A stretch of DNA of 64,000 nt from Phaseolus vulgaris (lineage: Eukaryota; Streptophyta; Magnoliopsida; Fabales; Fabaceae). This document shows positions 1 through 11,802 of this stretch, in pieces. The translations under genes and the position numbers were made by a program. The first letter of the stretch is position 1. Each line of letters begins with the position of its first letter. The notes below the pieces were generated by a model. The model worked only from the letters and a program-made list of their open reading frames with translations. It was not told the DNA's origin and ran no database searches. The stretch is taken from the NCBI RefSeq assembly GCF_000499845.2, contig NC_023753.2, forward strand, positions 16,988,193-17,052,192, given 5' to 3'.

Positions 1-3000
1 GTGGTAATCTCGCTGGTCACAGCCGGGAGGAGGGTGCGTCGCGTCCTTGTAGACCAAGGAAGTTTGACAGATGTTATGTTCCTAACAACTTTCAACCGAT
101 TGCAGCTGTCCACGGACCAACTAAAACCCTACACCGGATGTTTGTATAGTTTTGCAGGGAACAAGGTAGAGGTTCGCGAGCACATTGAGTTAAGGACAAC
201 ATTCATAGATGGCACGTCTTCACGCACCACAAGCATTAGATACCTCATCGTTAACGCTCCCTCGGCCTATAACATACTGTTGGGGAGACCGGCCTTGAAC
301 AGGCTGGGAGCAGTTCCCTCCACGAGGCATATGGGGATGAAATTGCCTTCCCTCGAGGGGGGAGTAATCACCATCAAGTTTGACCAAAGGGAGGCTAAGA
401 AGTGCTACGAGAACAACCTCAGAATGAAGATAGGAGTGTTTTCTGTCACAACTAGACCACTGAGGGAAGATGGAGTGACCCGTGAAGAGATCGTTCGAGA
501 AAACCGACCCGAGCCAGCTGGAGGAGTGGTGGAGAAGGTGATCGCAGGAAAGATGTTTAAACTTGGCCAGTCCCTGAGTAAAGAGTTGCAGGATCAAGTC
601 GTTGGGGTCATAGCGCGGCACCTCGACGCATTCGCATGGACTGTTGCCGACATGCCCGATATTGACCCTGATTTCCTGTGTCATCACCTCACTAGTCCGC
701 CAAAGAAGGTGAAAGTTCAACGGAGAAAAGCGTCAGGTCATACGGGAAGAAATAGAGAAGCTGCTAAAGGTTGGCAACATCAAGGAAATCCAGTACCCCG
801 AATGGCTAGCCAACGTGGTATTAGTGAAGAAAGCCAATGGGAAATGGAGGATGTGCTTTGATTTCACGGATCTCAACAAGGCCTGCCCAAAAGATTCTTA
901 CCCACTGCCCAATATCGATGCCTTGGTGGACAATGCTTCAGGGTGTAGGTTACTCACCTTCCTGGATGCCTTCTCTGGCTACAACCAGATTATGATGCAC
1001 CCCATGGATGAGTGTAAGACTGTGTTCATGACAGAGCTGTCTTGTTATTGCTACAAGGCCATGCCCTTTGGGCTGAAAAATGCAGGGGCCACCTACCAAT
1101 GACTAATGGACAGAGTACTAGCGCCCATGTTGGGGCGGAATGTCCAAGCATACGTAGATGACATGGTGGTCACCTCCCAGCAGAGAGAGCAGCACATAGC
1201 TGACCTGGAAGAGCTATTCACTACGATAGAAAAGTACAGGCTAAATTTGAACCCGGAGAAGTGCGTGTTCGGAGTGGAGGCAGGAAAGTTCTTGGGTTTC
1301 CTACTCACTGAACGAGGAATCGAGGAAAACCCCGAGAAGTGTGTTGCCATAATAGCTATGAGAAGCCCAATCTCAGTAAAATAAGTGCAGCAGTTGACGG
1401 GGCGCATGGCCGCTTTGTCCAGATTCGTATCGACAGGAGGGGACAAGGGACACCCTTATTTCCAGTGCCTGAAGAGGAACAACAGGTTCGTCTGGACCCG
1501 TGAATGTGAGGAGACGTTTGTAAAATTGAAAGAGTACCTGGCCAGCCCCCTGGTGTGTTGTTAACCAGAGTTAGGTATCCCACTCCATTTATACTTCGCA
1601 GTAACAGAAAAGGCGATCAGCTCAGTCCTATTGCAGGAGCAATACCAGGTACAGAGGCCAATCTATTTTGTCAGCAAGGTATTGCAGGGGCCAGAGGTGA
1701 GATACCAGGCCTTAGAAAAAGCAGCCTTAGCGGTGGTATTCTCAACAAGAAGACTCCGCCACTCCTTCCAGAGCTTCACCGTGATAGTGATGACGGACCT
1801 TCCAATCCGCAAGGTTTTGCAAAAACCGGATGTGGCGGGAAGAATGGCGCAATGGGCGGTGGAACTATCTGAATTTGACATACATTACGAGCCTAGAGGC
1901 CCCATCAAGGGCCAGATCTATGCTGATTTCGTAGTGGAACTCTCCTCGACGGCCACACACCAGGAAAGGGCAGATTTCATATGGGTACTCTCCATAGATG
2001 GTTCCTCAAACCAGCAAGGTAGTGGAGCAGGTGTTATCTTGGAGGGACCAGAGGGATTGCTGATTGAGCAAGCCCTACGGTTCGCCTTCAAGGCCAGCAA
2101 CAACCAGGCGGAGTATGAGGCCCTGATCGCGGGAATGTTGTTGGCTAAGGAGATGGGAGCAAATGGGCTATTAGCAAAGAGCGATTCCTTGTTAGTCACA
2201 TGCCAGGTCACGGGGGAATACCAAGCTAAAGACCCTCAGATGGCCACATATCTAGCATACGTCCAGGTCCAGAAGGAGTCATTCGAAGTGTTCGAGTTAG
2301 TCCACATACCCAGAGAACAAAATGCCCGAGCTGACTTGCTTGCAAAACTTGTCAGTTCGGGCAAGGGGGGCAGACAGAGGACGGTGATTCAGGAGACCCT
2401 GAAGACACCCCGAACCACCACGGGCGATACGACAGAAATCCACCAGATTAGTACATTGGAAGGGACGAGAAGGAGTCATCGTTCGTTGATACAAGAGACA
2501 GTGAAAATACCCAGAATAAGCAGGTACCCAGTTGTTGGAGAAATGGTGTCGCAGGTTTGCCAGGTTGAGTTAGGAGAAACCTGGATGACGGCCTACCAGC
2601 GCTACTTAGCCGATGAGATACTCCTGTTAGAGCCCGCAGAAGCTCGTAAAATTAAGAAAAATTCTAGCAAGTACACCCTGATCGATGGGAAGTTATTCAG
2701 GCACGGATTCACCCATCCTATACTGGTATGCGTGAACGGTGAGCAATGCACGCGCATCATGGCAGAACTACACGAAGGGATATGCAGTAGCCACATCGGT
2801 GGCCGATCTCTCTCATCAAAGACCATTCGTGCAGGATATTACTGGCCAACCATGAGGGAGGATTGCACGAGATACGCCTAAACGGTGCAAGCAGTGCCAA
2901 CAACACGCTGATTGGCACAAAGCGCCCCCAGAGAAATTGAGATTGATATACAGCCCGTGGCCATTTCATACCTGGGGGATCGATATTCTGGGGCCTTTCC

Positions 3001-3808
3001 CTTTTGGCGGTACGACAAATGAAGTACCTCGTGGTTGCCATAGAATATTTCACGAAGTGGATCGAGGCTGAACCAGTGGCTCAAATCACGGCCCATAAAA
3101 TCCAGCACTTCGGGTGGAAAAATATAGTGTGCCGCTTCGGAATCCCAAAGAGGTTGGTATCCGATAATGGTACCCAGTTTGCAAGTCAGCAATTGGGCAA
3201 GCTATGTACGAAGCTGGGATAAAGCAAGTATTTGCATTAGTAGAACACCCTCGACGAACGGACAGGTTGAGTCGGCAAACCGAGTTCTGCTCAGAGGTCT
3301 GAAAAGAAGGCTGGACAAAGCCAAAGGGACCTGGACAGAAGAAGTTCCCAGAATCGGGTGGGCATACCACACTACCCCTCAGTCCACGACCAAGGAAAGG
3401 CCATTCAGCTTGGTGTATGGTTCGGACGCCATCATCCTAGTAGAAATCCATGAGAACTCACCACATTTCCAGAACTTCTTGGTCGAGGAGTCGAATGAGG
3501 AAAGAAAGGTGAACTTGGACCTACTGGACGAAGTGAGGGAGGAAGCAAGGATTAAAGCTGAAGCCTTGAAAAGAAGGGTGGAGTACCAATACAGCTCCAA
3601 GCTGAGACCTCGGCAGTTCCAAGTCGTCGACCTGGTGATGCGGAAGGCCCACCCGTACCAGTTGGAAAACAAGTTATCCCCCAAGTGGACCGACCCTTTC
3701 AGAGTAACGGAGGCCCTTGGGAATAGAGCATACAGGCTCGAAACGTTAGAAGGAGGCACGATCCCTCGAACTTGGAACGCGACCAATCTTAAGTTTTATT
3801 TTAGTTAA
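1..3808 (+). pseudogene. Tat pol: protease, RT, RNase H, second RNase H, integrase (decayed)
   Basis: This encoded the enzymes for polyprotein cleavage, reverse transcription and integration. Protease has VLVDQGS near nt 52; the Gln after Asp is common in this lineage as I know it. RT shows FLDAFSGYNQI near 955 and YVDDM at 1151-1165. RNase H runs about 1575-1960. A second RNase H follows at about 1975-2350, with IDGSS and AEYEALIAGM. Integrase has its zinc finger near 2770-2920 and the catalytic core GIDILGPFP (about 2980), VSDNGTQF (about 3160) and GQVESANR (about 3270). Breaks: frameshift near 720, TGA at 1102, TAA at 1384, and frameshifts near 1560, 2880, 3000 and 3210. It ends in the sequence WNATNLKFYFS at 3808. 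The start is outside the window, so position 1 is not a true start. Confidence 0.9.
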
Positions 3809-3899
3809 TTTTGCATTGTACATGTTTAAGGGGGCACTCTTTTTCCCTGATGAGGGTTTTTTAACGAGGCCACCCGAATAAAAATTTTATTCAGTTAAG

Positions 3900-4250
3900 A
3901 AATGCGCATCGCAGTAAAATGAACCTCTCCCTTGTAGTGATAGTCTAAGAGCGGAAGTAGTATGGTCCCCCAAATGGACCTCCATCTTGCGTAAGTTCAC
4001 TAAGCATGGGGATAGTATGGTTCGACTGTTAAATGAACCTTTTTCCTTGAAGTGATACACGAAGAGCAGAGGTAGTTTGGTCTTCCCAATAGGCCCTTCT
4101 CGTGTAAGTTCACCAAGGCAAAGAAATAGTATGGTTCGCAATTAAACGAACCTTTTTCCTTAAAGTGATACACGGAGAGCAGAGGTAGTTTGGTCTTCCT
4201 AATAAGCCCCTCTCGTATAAAGTTCACCAAGGCAAATAAAAGTATGGTTC
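3900..4250 (+). repeat. Tandem repeat, about 113 bp x 3, in Tat 3' untranslated region
   Basis: Unit starts marked by AGTATGGTTCG fall at 4014, 4128 and 4241, giving periods of 114 and 113 bp. A more diverged unit covers about 3900-4013. Units share an AACCTTTTTCCTT block and an AGTTCACCAAGGC block. The array lies between integrase and the antisense gene. Tat 3' untranslated regions are known to hold such arrays and to seed satellites. Confidence 0.85.
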
Positions 4251-4531
4251 GAACATCCAAGACTCGCCCCTTGATTTTCATAGCAAGGTCGAGATCGGTT
4301 ACTCAGGTCCGTCCCTTGACTTTTTACAGCAAGGATAAAGCCATGAAAGAACTGTTCGCTCGGGTTAGGAACACCAAGAGGGAAGAAATGTGATTCCTTA
4401 GGGAACCTCCCTCTTGCGGTCGAACAAGCATATGAAGCGAATGAGGGCAACAGTTAAAAGGAATAAAATACTTATAAAGTATACATACAAGAAAGTTTGA
4501 TGGTCAACAAAAGCAGAATTACAAAGGGGAG

Positions 4532-6448
4532 TCATTCTCGTGGCACGATCTGGTCGTCCACAACGCATTTGGACTCACCAAAGAGGGTAAGATCCACCTC
4601 AGGATGCGCACAGGCAAACTGAGCAACGACGTCTTGAAACCCCTCACCGTAAGCCTCAACGACATCATTAGTGAGCTCCTCCTCTGTCCTTCTGAAAGAT
4701 TCAATCGTCCCAGCCAAGGACTCAGTTTTCTCGGCCAACTTGCCTTCAACCTGCCCCAGAAGGACTTCACGCTGCGTGGCCCTCTCTTCCAGATTGGCCA
4801 CTTTTCCTTTCAGTTCGACCACCAGATCTTCAAGCTCGACCCCACGAGTATGAAGAGGCAAGATCTTCGTTTCTACTTCGACCGCCTCTAGGCCCTTGTC
4901 ATGGAGGGCCTTTTTGGCATCCTTCTCAGATTGGCGAAGGCTTTCCAGCTCCAAGTACAGGGTAGTTTCGCGATTGGTAAAGATTTTGGTCCTGGCGGTC
5001 AGGTCCTCCTCGAGCTTTGCCACCCTAACCTTGAGGTCCTCGGAATCTTGGATCCTGTTAAGCGCAAGGTTGGAGGCAAACAGGAGGTCCCCAAGAACCA
5101 GAAGGAGATTGTTGCCTAAGCCCTCTACCTCTTGGCTTTGGAAACGACTGAGTGCTTTTTGGAGCAGCCAGGGAAGCGGCAAGGAGGAAGGCGTCTCTTG
5201 GCCTCCGGGGGCACTCTCTCCCCCGCCCTCGAGAGCAACAACTTGGAGCAGGGAGGAGGCGCTAGGGGGATGATCCATGAAGGTCGGGGTACCGGCAGAG
5301 GCAGAGGCAGAAGGCGCCACGGTCACGCCTACCGTCGGACGTTTGAAGACAAGACCGCCACTCCACCTCTTAGCTCATCAACGGCATGGGGTCGGATTGG
5401 TGGGTTGGAAAGCAGCCGCAACCAAAGTTGAAGGGGTTAGGGGCGTTGAAAGGCTCGTCCCAGTACCAGCCGCCCTTCGCTTGGCCAAGAGGTCGACCAA
5501 CTTCTTCTTTTTGTCATTGTTGAAACCCATATTTGTGTAAGTGAACAAGACAAGTATGCAAGAAAGAATGGGGTAAAGTAAGAGGCATAAGAACAAGGGA
5601 GTACCAATATAGGTTTTGAGATCTTCGGGGCTAAACTCACGCTTGAGTAACTCCAGAGTGTTCAAAGGGGCAGAGAGCCCGAAGAGAAGCTCGCATACAC
5701 CTCGCTCCTGAGGGGAAAGATCCTCAAGACTCCGGGCTCTCTGAAGGTTTGGATTCTCCGTCCAATATAAGGGAAACCCATCTAGAAGATAGGGTTCCCT
5801 CCGATTTCTGTGAACTTTGAAGAAGTTCTTCTTGAACCCCTTGTATGATTGTTGAAAGAGTGTTAAGAGCACCCTCCTAGCCACGCCATTGAAGTTGACC
5901 CACAACTTTTTCCCTAGGTCTTTGACCTCGAAGAAATAAAGGAAGACGTATACAGACGGTGTGAGGCCGAGGTTGCAGCAAAGGATGACAAAGGCTCTCA
6001 CAAACGCCCAACTGTTAGGGTGTAGTTGGGCGGGAGCAACATTCACCTCGGTTAGCAGCGTGCGCTCGAAAGGGGTGAAGGGTAACCGAAACCTCAGTCT
6101 TCGGAAGAGGGTGGAATAAATGAAGCAGAAAGGGCCTTCGGGGTTAGAAGCTTCGTCGGAACATACTGGCTCACCCTCGCGACAAGCCACCATCCGCACA
6201 TACTTATCATGGACTTTGCCAAAGACACGCGATGGATGGCAGGATTGCTTCTTCCTATAGGTTGCTATGCTCTTAAGGGTAGTAAAGGTGGACGTTTCCT
6301 CTAAACCGGTATAGGGACTTATAGAACGAGGCAGGAGGGGGGGGGGGACTGGCGAAGAAGGAGGAACAGGGGACGAGGAGGAGGTCGAAGTGGAATTAGA
6401 GTTTGAGGGAGAAGCCGGTTCGGGAACTCATTTGGCTCGTTTGGCCAT
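4532..6448 (-). pseudogene. Antisense gene of Tat element A (putative gypsy-type transposon protein)
   Basis: This frame runs opposite to pol. A start near 6448 (MAKRAK) is followed by a stop, a Ser/Pro-rich stretch and then a long open part from 6199 (MRMVACREGEPVCSD). The conserved core includes NVAPAQLHPNSWAFVRAF and DGFPLYWTE and resembles the PF04195-type 'putative gypsy type transposon' family; its function is unknown. Two consecutive TGA stops near 5375-5380 interrupt it. The same frame then continues to 4532 as a charged, probably coiled-coil tail of about 264 residues. A 72-nt segment (5604-5533) aligns with the intron of the copy at 29945-32120: the donor GT is kept, the acceptor reads AA instead of AG, and the segment stays open in frame. 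Confidence 0.75.
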
Positions 6449-7008
6449 CTCGGATAGGAAAGCTAAAAAGAAGAAGAAAAAGAAAAGCTTTAGAAGGTCG
6501 AAAATGGCTCAGCTCGACAGAACCAGAGAAGCCCAGGAAACAGGGACTCGAAGCATGAATAGTAAAAATGAATATGCAGAGAAATGAGGAAATCATAAAT
6601 AGTCCTAGGCAGATATGAGCATGTTACAAGCAGTGAAATCATAAATGGCGAAAATGATCGGGAACAAAAATCGTACCTTTCGAGCGATGAGGTGCGAGGG
6701 TTTTGAATTTTGAAGAGAGAGAAGAGAACGTGTTTCTGCAAATATCAAGTGAGGGTTCGTAAAAGCGAGAGTGATGAAACAGTGGTGAAAGCGTAAGGGT
6801 TAAAGTGTTTAAACAGTGCACGAAGAAGTTCGAGCGCCAACAAGCCTCAGCCATCGATCCCGACACGTGTACATTGATTAACGAAGAAATGATGAGATGT
6901 CACTTCGGTCTACTGTTCACACCCGTCACCCAGCACCACGTAGGTCGCTTAGCGTGATCACTTAGTCTCTTCACTAAAACAAGTTACAGATCGAGACTGG
7001 GGGGCTTA
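6449..7008 (+). other. Tat leader of the antisense gene and polypurine tract
   Basis: This is non-coding sequence between the antisense gene and the LTR. On the minus strand it is the upstream region of the antisense gene and should hold its promoter, though I cannot place one. GAGACTGGGGGG near 6993-7005 is the likely polypurine primer for plus-strand DNA, just before the LTR. Related sequence lies at about 32404-32801 in element C. Confidence 0.5.
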
Positions 7009-7103
7009 TGTCCCGACCGGTCCTCAGTCATTGACTCAGAGGCTGACCTTAGACCACGCGCACTAATGCTTGGTAACGGAAGGGGGCCACATGAGGTGGG
7101 CCC
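7009..7103 (+). repeat. Start of 3' LTR of Tat element A
   Basis: It begins TGTCCCGACCGG right after the polypurine tract, matching in position and sequence the LTR start of element C at 32802 (TGTACTGGACC). It is cut off after 95 bp where a TGATGG-type LTR fragment begins. Confidence 0.65.
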
Positions 7104-7772
7104 TGATGGCAAATTCATGAAGCTCTCCTTAGAATCATGTGAAAAATGGTGCGGAAGCCATGGATGTAGATGTGCAAGATCCTCCTAGGAGCTATGGTGA
7201 TCTTGAAGGTGCATGATATGTATGGAAGTAGGGAGGTTCGGCCAGTCCCATGGTAAGTGAGGAATATGAAGATTAGAGTCTAGAAACTAGGTAGAAGCAA
7301 AGCATGGCACAAAGTTGGCAGCATAACTTTACTCTCATTAATCTTGCCAATACAAGGTGTAGGCTCCTTTTTTTATAGGCTAAAGAGGACCAGATTTGAT
7401 GACCTAAATGCTACACAAATGTAAGCCAAATGAAATGGAAAATGTGAAGCACATGGGTGCACATGGCACATGGGTGCACATGGTCCTTTATTAGTAAAGG
7501 CTTCTAGAAACCTTTAGCTAATCAAGGTTAATGCTTCCTTAATTCTAATGTGCAGAAAAATAAACATTTGTCCACATGGCTATGCTATTTACACCCCAAT
7601 TAAAGCTAAACTACACTTGTTGGGCCTTCACGGAATATGTGCTATTAGGCCTTTTCCCATTCATAGCTTGATCCAGGTCTTCTTGTTCTAGACGCTCTTG
7701 GCTTGGTCTTAGACGCTCCTAGCTTGTTCTTAGACGCTCCTAGCTTGATCTTTAGACGCTCCTAGCTTGATC
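7104..7772 (-). repeat. LTR fragment of the element G family
   Basis: It starts TGATGGCAAATTCATGAAG, as do the two LTRs of element G (11803, 16325), and is closely similar to them down to a short run of 21-bp repeats at about 7690-7772. The last part of the LTR, expected to end CTTCCATCA, is missing, so no target-site duplication can be tested. Orientation is inferred from element G. Confidence 0.85.
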
Positions 7773-9693
7773 TTCACGGAATATTCAGTTGTTATTTAAA
7801 ACATATCACTTTTACATTAAGATTATTTTCTAAATCCTTACAATAAAGATGATAAAATTATTTTAAAAGATTTTTATTAAAACTATAATGTTAATTTATT
7901 ACTTCAATCAAATTAGTTACAAATCTTTTTCTTAATTCAAACAATATTATTTCTTCTTCACAAAACTTTCATAAAACAGTAGTGTGAATAATAACCTTTG
8001 TTTGGTCTCAGCAAATGTTTAAGACATTCCTTAACTTAAAATATTCGGATGTCTTTAAATTTGGCAGTGGACTTGAAGGAATAAAAAAAAAGGAAAAATA
8101 GTGGAAAGAAAGAGCTACGTAGAGAGGTGGAAAAGAAATATGGGAAAACTAAACATTATTTGAAGTTTTTTTAATGTCTTTTGGTTTTTTAATTATAAAA
8201 ATGGAATATTTGGTAGGAATGTTCTAGTTGAATATTGTCTTATTAACAGATGTAGATAGATGTATAGAAATAGATTATAAGATTTCTGATTAATATAATA
8301 TGAATCAAATTCTTTTTTTTTTCAAATAAAAAGGTAAACAGTATGAAAAATCATTATGTAATACCTCAAGTATGAAATACAAGGATTTAAAAAAACCTTT
8401 TACTTGTATTATTATGACTCTGTATTTTTAATGCGATATCATGACAATGTATAGAAATCAACTCGCACAGAATTATTTTAATTTAATGTGATTTAAATAT
8501 TAAAGATCTAGCTATACTAAATTATATTTTATCACTCCAAAAAATCTTAAAGTTATCTAATTCAATTTTACTAAAATTTCCCCTTTTTATTTTAATCTAT
8601 ATTTTTATTGATAATTTTTTTTCAAATACATTACTAGTTAAAAAAAACAAACCATCTTTCGTATTAAATAGGTTTTTTATTATTAAAATAAATAAATTTA
8701 ATATATTATTATTTTTAAAATTCATAATTGTTATAAAATTTCAAATATAAATCTAAAATAATTTCCATGAATTGTAACTTTTGATTTGTATAAAAAACCT
8801 ACCAGGATCAATTAACTGCCAAAGAGAATGGTGATGTAATTTACAAGAGGTTTTAAATTAAATCACATTTTCACCCATTTCCAGTTAATTATGAATGAAC
8901 CAAGAATTAGTTATGCGGTGTGCGGCCACCGAATGTTCATGAAAATTATTTATTAATAGATTCAAATTTGGGAATGATTTTCAATTTTTATTTTTTATTT
9001 TTAGTGTGGTAGTAAAAGAAATGTGAGTGATCATATCATAACTTGGATTTTTGGTATACGCATTATCCTGAATGAACTCTCTTGTGAATGCATTATTCAA
9101 ATTTATAAAATTGTTAATTTATTATATTTTTTAAAATTAAAGTTATCATTATTATTTGGTTGAAAATAAAAAGAAAATAATAAATTAAAAATAATTGATA
9201 GTTTTAATTTTGGATGTATTAAAAAATAAAAATATTGGTTGTAAAAAAATAGAAATATTTGTAATGTTTAAAAAACTTAAAAATATAATTATTGAAGAAA
9301 CAAATGAGTTTTTACAAAATAAAATTAAAAATGTTTAGTTTAAAATTTAAATTTTTTTAAGAATGAAAAAAATAAAAAATATTAATGTTATTATTGAAAA
9401 ATAAATAATAATATTATTATTATTGATGACAGAAAATTAACATAGAATTTTAAAACCTACAACAACATAAAAGTTGAATTTATAAACATAAATTAATATT
9501 TATTTTTATTATTATTGATGATCTAATCATGTTAATTTCAAGTAAAAAATACGATGCATAGTTATAAAAAAAATCAAAGTCAATTAGTATTAATTAGTAA
9601 TGGACATATAGATAATATTGAAATGAGAAGTTGAAGTTGTTTATTAATAACTTAATTTTTTGTAAACAACAACTTTGTTGACATGAGAGTATA
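7773..9693. other. AT-rich intergenic sequence, no gene seen
   Basis: Low-complexity AT-rich DNA with many A and T runs and ATT/TAT stretches. I see no convincing coding frame, LTR end or structured repeat. It could be old intergenic DNA or a decayed element. Confidence 0.6.
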
Positions 9694-10445
9694 TTAGTTT
9701 CCATAATGGTGACGAGTTTCAAAGTGACGACGATGTCTGTTACGTGGTGGGTTGCGTCGTGGTGATTGTCGTTGTTGTAGTTGTGGTTGGTCATTGGATT
9801 CAAATTGAGGGGGAGTTGTATTCATTTCGAATGCATTGGAAGAACTTCTTGTTTCATTGTACAAGTGTGTTGGATGCATATATTGCATGTAATCATTAGC
9901 AGAAGGGTGTGTATTTAGGTTCACTCCAAACAAATTAGATAAGAAATCAGTTGAATCAAACACAATTGATTGTCTTCTATCGTCCATTACAGGTTGTGGT
10001 TGAGGTGTATTGATTCTTCAATTACGAACGAATGTCGGTAAGGTTCTTGTTGTGGCTGATAATAATATGTTGCAACTGCAAATGAATGTTGATAAGGATC
10101 ATGTTGTTCATTGTTGTAATTAGTGCAGCTAGGAATGTGGGTTCCGATGGTGGTTTTTGTTGTGTGCGTGAATCATTTAGTAATTGTGGGCACTGATAAG
10201 TAATATATTGGCCATGTACCATTCCATGTATTCTTTACTATGGAACAAAAGTCCATGCATTGAAGACCAATTAACGTTAGTTCGCAGCGTTTGTTTAACA
10301 TGTTGATCCACCTTTCATGTTTAGTCTGCCATTTTCCGTCAGATCATCCATACATATCAATTTTGTGTAGTTTATCCAAATTGTTAAGCGAGGTTGGGAC
10401 CTCTTGAAATAGACCAAATTGCAACCAAACTTTGACAGATTGATG
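9694..10445 (-). pseudogene. Plant mobile domain (MAIN-like / PP7-long-form-like) pseudogene, C-terminal part
   Basis: On the minus strand, frames spell VWLQFGLFQEVP (about 10395-10440), HERWINMLNKR (about 10281-10320) and, after a frameshift, EYMEWYMAN (about 10213-10250). A basic tail RRNPPRNRHRR follows in 9694-9987. This order of motifs is what I know from plant-mobile-domain proteins annotated as serine/threonine phosphatase 7 long-form homologues, a family spread by transposons. Nonsense codons (a TGA after the IDMYG segment and a TAA upstream) and the frameshift show it is dead. The N-terminal part was not found. Confidence 0.6.
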
Positions 10446-10663
10446 TTATTCCACTATTTCAAAGCAAATGATAAGAGTGCATGCCAAAATCAAAATTCTT
10501 TTCACTCCAATAACAGAAATAAAATATAAAAATAAAAAATTGTCCTAAAATTTGGCCCATCAGTAACCAATTCTCAAGAACATTTAGTTATCGTATAATT
10601 AATTTTAGATGAACATTCATACGCCAAAGTTGAAATTATATTTTTCACAAACTAGATTTCGAT
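10446..10663. other. Short unassigned segment
   Basis: AT-rich sequence between the plant-mobile-domain pseudogene and the Tat LTR end. I see no gene or repeat boundary. Confidence 0.4.
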
Positions 10664-11015
10664 TATACAAGGGCACTCCCAAGGCGGGTGATCCCAGAGA
10701 TCAGGTGCACGAGGAGGCATCCAGGTGGTCACCCCGTCAGAGGTTGCACTGCATAAAGGAAAGCAACAAACTTGGCAAGGTATGCTATTCATTTGTGCCG
10801 CTTAACACGCATACAGTTACAGTCACGTTAAACAGTTTTGGTGTTTCCTAGCCCTAATACTAACTTGAGCATCGGAGTGCAAATGGCCTCTAGGGTGCCC
10901 TTTGTCTTTGTGTTTTCAGGCATTCATCACAGGAAAGGCACATGCAAACACAGGGATTCTGGACGTGAGAGTGACGTAGTCGCACGAAGACGTTTTAGGT
11001 CAACCGGCAGGAACA
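10664..11015 (+). repeat. Tat LTR, 3' portion
   Basis: The reverse complement matches the starts of the reverse-oriented Tat LTRs at 28713 and 50783: a TGTTC start, GGTTGAC, a block near GCGCCCT and a GTTTGCACTCCAAC-like block. Read in plus orientation it ends GGTCAACCGGCAGGAACA, so it could be the second half of element A's LTR begun at 7009. The copia-like LTR sequence starts again right after it (AGGAT at 11016-11020). Confidence 0.6.
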
Positions 11016-11802
11016 AGGATTAAGAATTGATCTTAACAAAAATTCTAAACAATCTAAACCCAAACCAAAGAGCAACATATCTTTAAGCTCCATGTGGATT
11101 TGAAACATCATTGCTCCCATTTTCAACAATCTCCCCCTATTTGATGGAGACAAATTTTTTAGATGCTTTTAGGAATGGTCTTTGTTTAGAATCTATTCAA
11201 CCTGCATTAATGAGAAAACACAGAAACACAGGGTAATCTATTCCAAATCTAATAAGCACCAGAAACCAGTTCTCTCTTGGTGATTTTAAAAAAGGAACAT
11301 CAACCAAATTAGATGAGAAACCAACAAACATACACAGGTGCAAAAACAAATGAATAATCGGTTATTTCGCAGGAATAAGTGATTGAAATTTTGTATATAA
11401 GAGTTTAACAGTTTAACAAAATTCAAATTTAAACCAGTTAAAGCAATGTTTTAAGCAATGTTCAAAAGCAGTAAAAGCACAATTTAAGAACATTACAAAT
11501 CCCAACATATTTACCCCCTATTTGTCTTCTCAAATAGACAAAAGGCAGGATTAAAAACAATATAAAGAAAAAAAAAACTTTAAACTAGAAACTTAAAAAG
11601 AAGGGTTGTCCTCCCTTTCAAATTGGAGCTCTATAATCTGCTTTTGGACTTTTTCAATTTGTTCATCCAGAGTTGAGAAACGTGTATCCATGTGATTGAA
11701 CCTTGACTCACAGAAGTCATGGAGATTCCTTTGATTCTCAATAAAGGTGTCCATGCGGTTGATCATCAATCTTTCAAAAGGTGACATTGTGGTCATCCTT
11801 TC

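Larger units (their letters stand above)
1..7103 (+). mobile_element. Ty3/gypsy Tat-lineage element A, 5' part outside window
   Basis: The element enters the window inside its protease. In order it shows protease, RT, RNase H, a second RNase H, integrase, a 113-bp tandem repeat, an antisense gene, a polypurine stretch and the start of a 3' LTR. The second RNase H plus an antisense gene between integrase and LTR are known hallmarks of plant Tat elements. Several stops and frameshifts make it inactive. Its LTR is cut at 7103 by an LTR fragment of another family; a plausible remainder of the same LTR lies at 10664-11015. Confidence 0.85.

Noticed and set aside
52..63. Protease motif reading DQG instead of DSG/DTG as evidence of inactivation
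   Set aside because: DQGS is, to my knowledge, frequent in Tat proteases, so it is not a lesion by itself.
4604..5431. Plus-strand frames opposite the Tat antisense gene
   Set aside because: They are shadows of the antisense coding strand; no family features were seen.
7773..9693. Possible gene desert with hidden structure
   Set aside because: Only AT-rich low complexity was seen; no LTR ends, inverted repeats or frames could be supported.
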